From Colius striatus (lineage: Eukaryota; Chordata; Aves; Coliiformes; Coliidae): a stretch of DNA of 64,000 nt. The notes under the pieces are model-generated. The model had not been told where the DNA came from. It searched no databases and saw only the letters and a program-made list of their open reading frames with translations. Location of the stretch: the NCBI RefSeq assembly GCF_028858725.1, contig NC_084790.1:27941031-28005030 (forward strand). Direction: 5' to 3'. A program made the translations under genes and the position numbers. Numbering within the stretch: the stretch's first letter is position 1; each line of letters opens with the position of its first letter. Shown in pieces: positions 60,600 to 64,000 of this stretch.

Positions 60600-62612
60600 T
60601 AATTCATGGGCTATTGTCACCCAAGATCAACTTCCCTTGAGGTACACATTGAACTTCCCCATCCTTGCACATCACCCACCAGTGCACCCAGGTTGCTAAG
60701 GAAAACCTATCTCACAGATGGATCTGCCTTTGCCCAAGGCAGGACTAACTCAGACTGTCTTCCCGAACCTATCTTTTATGTGCACTAGAGGAACTTTATC
60801 CTATTCTACAGTATGTAAAAGTTCTGATTGGGCAGGGCCAGCTTGGTTGATAGAACTAGAAGTACACTTGACTAACCAAGTGGCCTTTGCTAAGTACGTA
60901 TCCCAATGGTTGAAGGTCCCACCTCCCACCACTCTCAGTGTGGTCTTCAATAATCCATCGTATCATTCAGTTTTTTAGAGGCTTGTGTATGATAGACCCA
61001 CTCAGTGTTATGCTCTTCGGCCCAGGCATCTCTAAGATTGTTTTGGAACTGTGTCCCATTGTCTGATTCAACTCTTTCTGTGGAGCCATGTTGCCATAGG
61101 ATTTTCAAGCACCCAGATGGTGTTCTGGGCAGTGACATGGGGCACAGGATATGTTTCCAGCCATCCAATGGTCACTTCCACCAATGTAAGCACATAGTGC
61201 TTGCCTTGGCAAGTCTGTAGGAGTGTAATGTAATGAATCTGCCAGGCCTCTCCACATTTATATTTCAGCCACCACCCTCCATACCACATAGGTTTCAACT
61301 GCTTGGCTTGCTGGATGGCAGCATGTGTCTCACATTCATGAATAATCTGTGCAATTGTGCCAAAGGTTAAGTTGACCCCTTGATCACAAGCCCATCTATA
61401 GGTGGCATCTCTTCCTTGATGATCTGAGGTGTATGGGCCCACTGAGATAAAAAGAACTCCTCCTTGCATTGCCAGTTCAAATCTACCTGAGCCACTTCAA
61501 TCTTGACAGCCTTATCCATTTGCTGGTTATGCTGATATTCCTCCATGGCTGTTCTTGGGTACATGGCCATCTACATTGCGCACCTTCACAACCATCTTCT
61601 CCAGCTGAGCAGAGATGTCTTGACATGCTAGGGCAGCACTGTAGGTACAAACATGACTTGGACTAACCAGATACTTCCTCAGCTTGAATAAAAATGGTAG
61701 GGCCAAGTTAATGCAGCTGGCAAGCTACTTCCAATTATCAGAAACAGGTGCTGCAAGTTAATCGATTAGGCCCTGGGTAATCACACAGGCAGAAGCAGCA
61801 TATAAGGAAGTAGCTAGCAGATGAAGGATGGCTTCAAGTCAATCTTGCTGGTTACTGTGTTGCCTGTGTTTGGCTTTGTATGTGCATTCCCTAGCTTTGC
61901 TGTGTCTTTGGATGAGCATTACTTGCACTCTTAAAACACAGCCCAGATGGGTTTACTCTGTCATTGCCAGTTGTTCTGTCTCCATTGCTGTAGCCACCCT
62001 CACAGGTCATTTGATGCCATTCACGAAACAGTGTAGAGATAAAGCCTTGGCCATATTTCTCATTTGGCAATGTCTAAAGCCAGTTGCATAGCTTTACCTC
62101 TGCAAACTGTCTTGCTTCACCCTCTTCTACACCTTCTGAAATATGAAGTAGGGGGACTGCATACACCCGCCTTCTCCCTCCAATGCTTTCCCACAGTGCA
62201 ACAGGACCCGTTGGTGAACAGGGCATATTGCTGCTTGTTTTCTGGCATTTTATCATAGGACAGAAGTCTCTTCAGCATGTGTGATCTTGTCTGATGATAT
62301 TTCAAAATCTTTGCACTCTGGACAGTTTGTGATCATTTCCAGAATTTCAGGGCAACTGGAATTTCCTATGTGAACTTTTAATGTGATCGAGGCAACCTAC
62401 TCACTTCACATAGCGTCAGTTGCATATGTGGAGAAGACTCTCCCTTTGAACATCCAGCCCAGCACTGGCAGTTGAGCTGCTAAGAGGAGTTGTGCTTCTG
62501 TGACAATCACTTCCAAGGCAGCTTGAACTCCTTCATATGCTGGCAGTATCCCCTTCTCGGTTAGAGTATAGTGGGCCTCAGATCCTCTGTATCCCTGACT
62601 CCAAAACCCCAG
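60600..62612 (-). pseudogene. endogenous retrovirus pol remnant (RNase H and integrase), ERVL-like
   Basis: On the minus strand the order is reverse-transcriptase connection (about 62612-62400), RNase H (62305-61700, 'ALFTNGSC'), integrase zinc-binding and core (61469-60950, 'HQGRDATYRWACDQG', 'GWLETYPVPHVTAQNTI', then 'ESDNGTQFQNNL'), and integrase C-terminal part to about 60610. The frame is broken repeatedly; the longest pieces are 61068-61469, 60947-61168 and 62117-62305. No gag, protease, polymerase core or env remains. Family placement as ERVL-like comes from the integrase; it is a dead copy. Confidence 0.85.
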
Positions 62613-62629
62613 GGGTTGCCCTCAAGTCT

Positions 62630-62647
62630 CCCCATGTTGGGTGCCAA
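62630..62647 (-). other. retroviral primer binding site, lysine tRNA type
   Basis: Minus strand TTGGCACCCAACATGGGG, 5 bases inside the LTR end. It differs from the usual lysine-tRNA primer site mainly at two CpG positions changed to CpA, the expected decay of methylated CpG. Confidence 0.6.
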
Positions 62648-62651
62648 CAAA

Positions 62652-63113
62652 TGTTGTGGTTTTGCCCAGCCAGGAACAAAGAGCCACAAGGTTGCTCACT
62701 CACTCCTCCCTCTTCAGGCATAACAGGGAGGAAGGAGAACTGGAAAAAAGGGAAAAAAACCATGTAGGTTGAAATACAGACAGAATAAAATAAAACAAGC
62801 TAAGAAAAAACAATTATAACAATAAATGTAAGGGTATACAAAGGGAATGGTGCATGACACAGTTGCTCACCACCTGGAACCCCTAGAACCCAACACAGTC
62901 TATCCGGACCAACAGTAGAACCCACAGTTCCTAAGTGCCCCTCACAGCACTGGGCATGACCTTGTTATGGTATCAAATACCTGTTGGCCAGCCTGGGTCA
63001 GCTGCTCAGGCTGTACCACTTCCTAGTTTTGTATAAAAGCTAACCCTATCCAGGCTAAACCCAGTTTCTTATAAAAGTTATCCCTATCCCAGCCCAGACC
63101 TGGACATAATCAT
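62652..63113 (-). mobile_element. 5' LTR of the ERV
   Basis: About 460 bp with plus-strand left edge TGTTGTGGTTTTGCCC (the LTR 3' end on minus, ...CACAACA). The right part shares about 130 bp with 60030-60165. An AATAAA-like element occurs on minus near 62785-62830 only weakly. It is followed on minus by the primer site and then directly by pol, so gag and most of reverse transcriptase are deleted. Confidence 0.65.
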
Positions 63114-64000
63114 AATATCCTCTAAATAAAATAAAGCTTTAATTGTAATGACAATTTAGTGCCATCATCATTTTTCCATGGATCCTTAAAAGAATCTGTC
63201 TGTCCCCTCAGTGTTGGGTGACTGTGTCAGCCAGTTTACAGGGAAATGCCTGTTACTGGAGAACCTCCTGGAGAAACAGGGAATGCTAGAAGGTGTGTTT
63301 AGCACAACTGGAAAAGGGTTGGATCCAATATGTTATAAATGGGAGGGGATGGTATTCTTGGGAATCGGACTTCTGATGGTAAGAAAGTTCTGCGTTGCAC
63401 ACCCTGGCTACTTTTCTTAAAGGAATACTGCTTAACTAAAGCTTACTGCTTGAAATCTTAAGTTAGTGGTTGTTTTGTTTGTTGGTTTTGAAGGTGGTTA
63501 ATCTTAAGAATGCTACAGCTGAACGCTATGTAGAAGGAAATTTTTTTTAGCCAATTGATTTTGGTCATTTGGCAGCTTTCTATGTAGAGTTGCTTTAGGT
63601 GTTTTGTTGTGCAAAACCATCTGTGGTTAAATTTTGAGACGTGTACAACGGTTTTCTCTTTCTATTGTTCAACACCTAACTTGAGATAGTCTTCACTTTC
63701 AGAGGTCATCTGAAGTCTTAGGAATCCAGCATCTCTGGAAATCAGGTGTCTCTTGCCTATCTTTCATAGATCTCTCATTTTGTGGGTATACAAACATTGA
63801 AGAATAAATGCAGCTGGTACTAATACAGCATTGCTGTTCATTTTTGTTGTCTGGTGTATTTTTATATTTGCATTTGGAAATCAGGGCATTACTGTTGAAA
63901 ATAATCCAATAATGAAAAAAATATTCATTTAACTTAGATGAAAAGAGAAAAAACTGACACTTAAGATCCTCAGTTTCTAAAAAAGAAAACAAACAAATTC
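63114..64000. other. intergenic, nothing recognised
   Basis: AT-rich sequence; the open frame 63699-63992 (minus) has no family resemblance. Confidence 0.45.

Overview
The window is vertebrate nuclear DNA, almost certainly from a bird. It carries CR1 non-LTR retrotransposon fragments, including the characteristic ATTCTATG-type 3' tail, several LTRs of the kinds common in avian genomes, and one large intron-rich gene whose protein I recognise as YTHDC2. In chicken the human 5q21-q23 neighbourhood of YTHDC2 lies on chromosome Z, so Z linkage is a reasonable inference, but nothing in the sequence proves it. I cannot name the species.

The central feature is YTHDC2 on the minus strand, 27034-58509 (start ATG at 58507-58509, stop TGA at 27034-27036). 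I traced 29 coding exons by reading frame, splice signals and protein continuity. They join without a frame break into 4314 bp, a protein of 1437 residues. All expected domains are present: R3H, DExH helicase with an inserted ankyrin pair, HA2/OB region, and C-terminal YTH domain with both cage tryptophans. The 5' end lies in a CpG island at about 58075-58800. One intron (after exon 15) uses a GC donor, with an in-frame GT donor 21 nt further on.

Layout. 1-1135: nothing recognised. 1136-1815: CR1 3' piece. 1816-7989: intergenic with two simple repeats. About 7990-9394: an LTR split by a second, complete LTR. 9395-13238: intergenic, followed by an orphan exon-like ORF at 13239-13473. 13580-14839: LTR with a long ORF. 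14840-26489: intergenic with a 5'-to-3' CR1 at 19505-21310. 26490-58509: YTHDC2. Its introns 2, 5 and 27 contain most of the mobile elements (CR1 pieces, four LTRs and an LTR scrap). 58510-59600: promoter-proximal DNA with no recognised gene. 59600-63113: decayed, minus-strand endogenous retrovirus with LTR, lysine-tRNA-like primer site and broken RNase H/integrase pol. 63114-64000: nothing recognised.

The most unusual theme is a family of solo LTRs (13580-14839, 28759-29750, 54776-56025, 56258-56595, with diverged relatives at about 7990-9394 and 48086-49167). Their U3-like part contains a reading frame with in-frame tandem repeats. Two copies keep it open for more than 230 codons to the same C-terminus. 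Whether it was ever a protein is unresolved. Apart from YTHDC2 the window has no gene I can name. Intron and LTR edges were read by eye, and diverged repeats are approximate.
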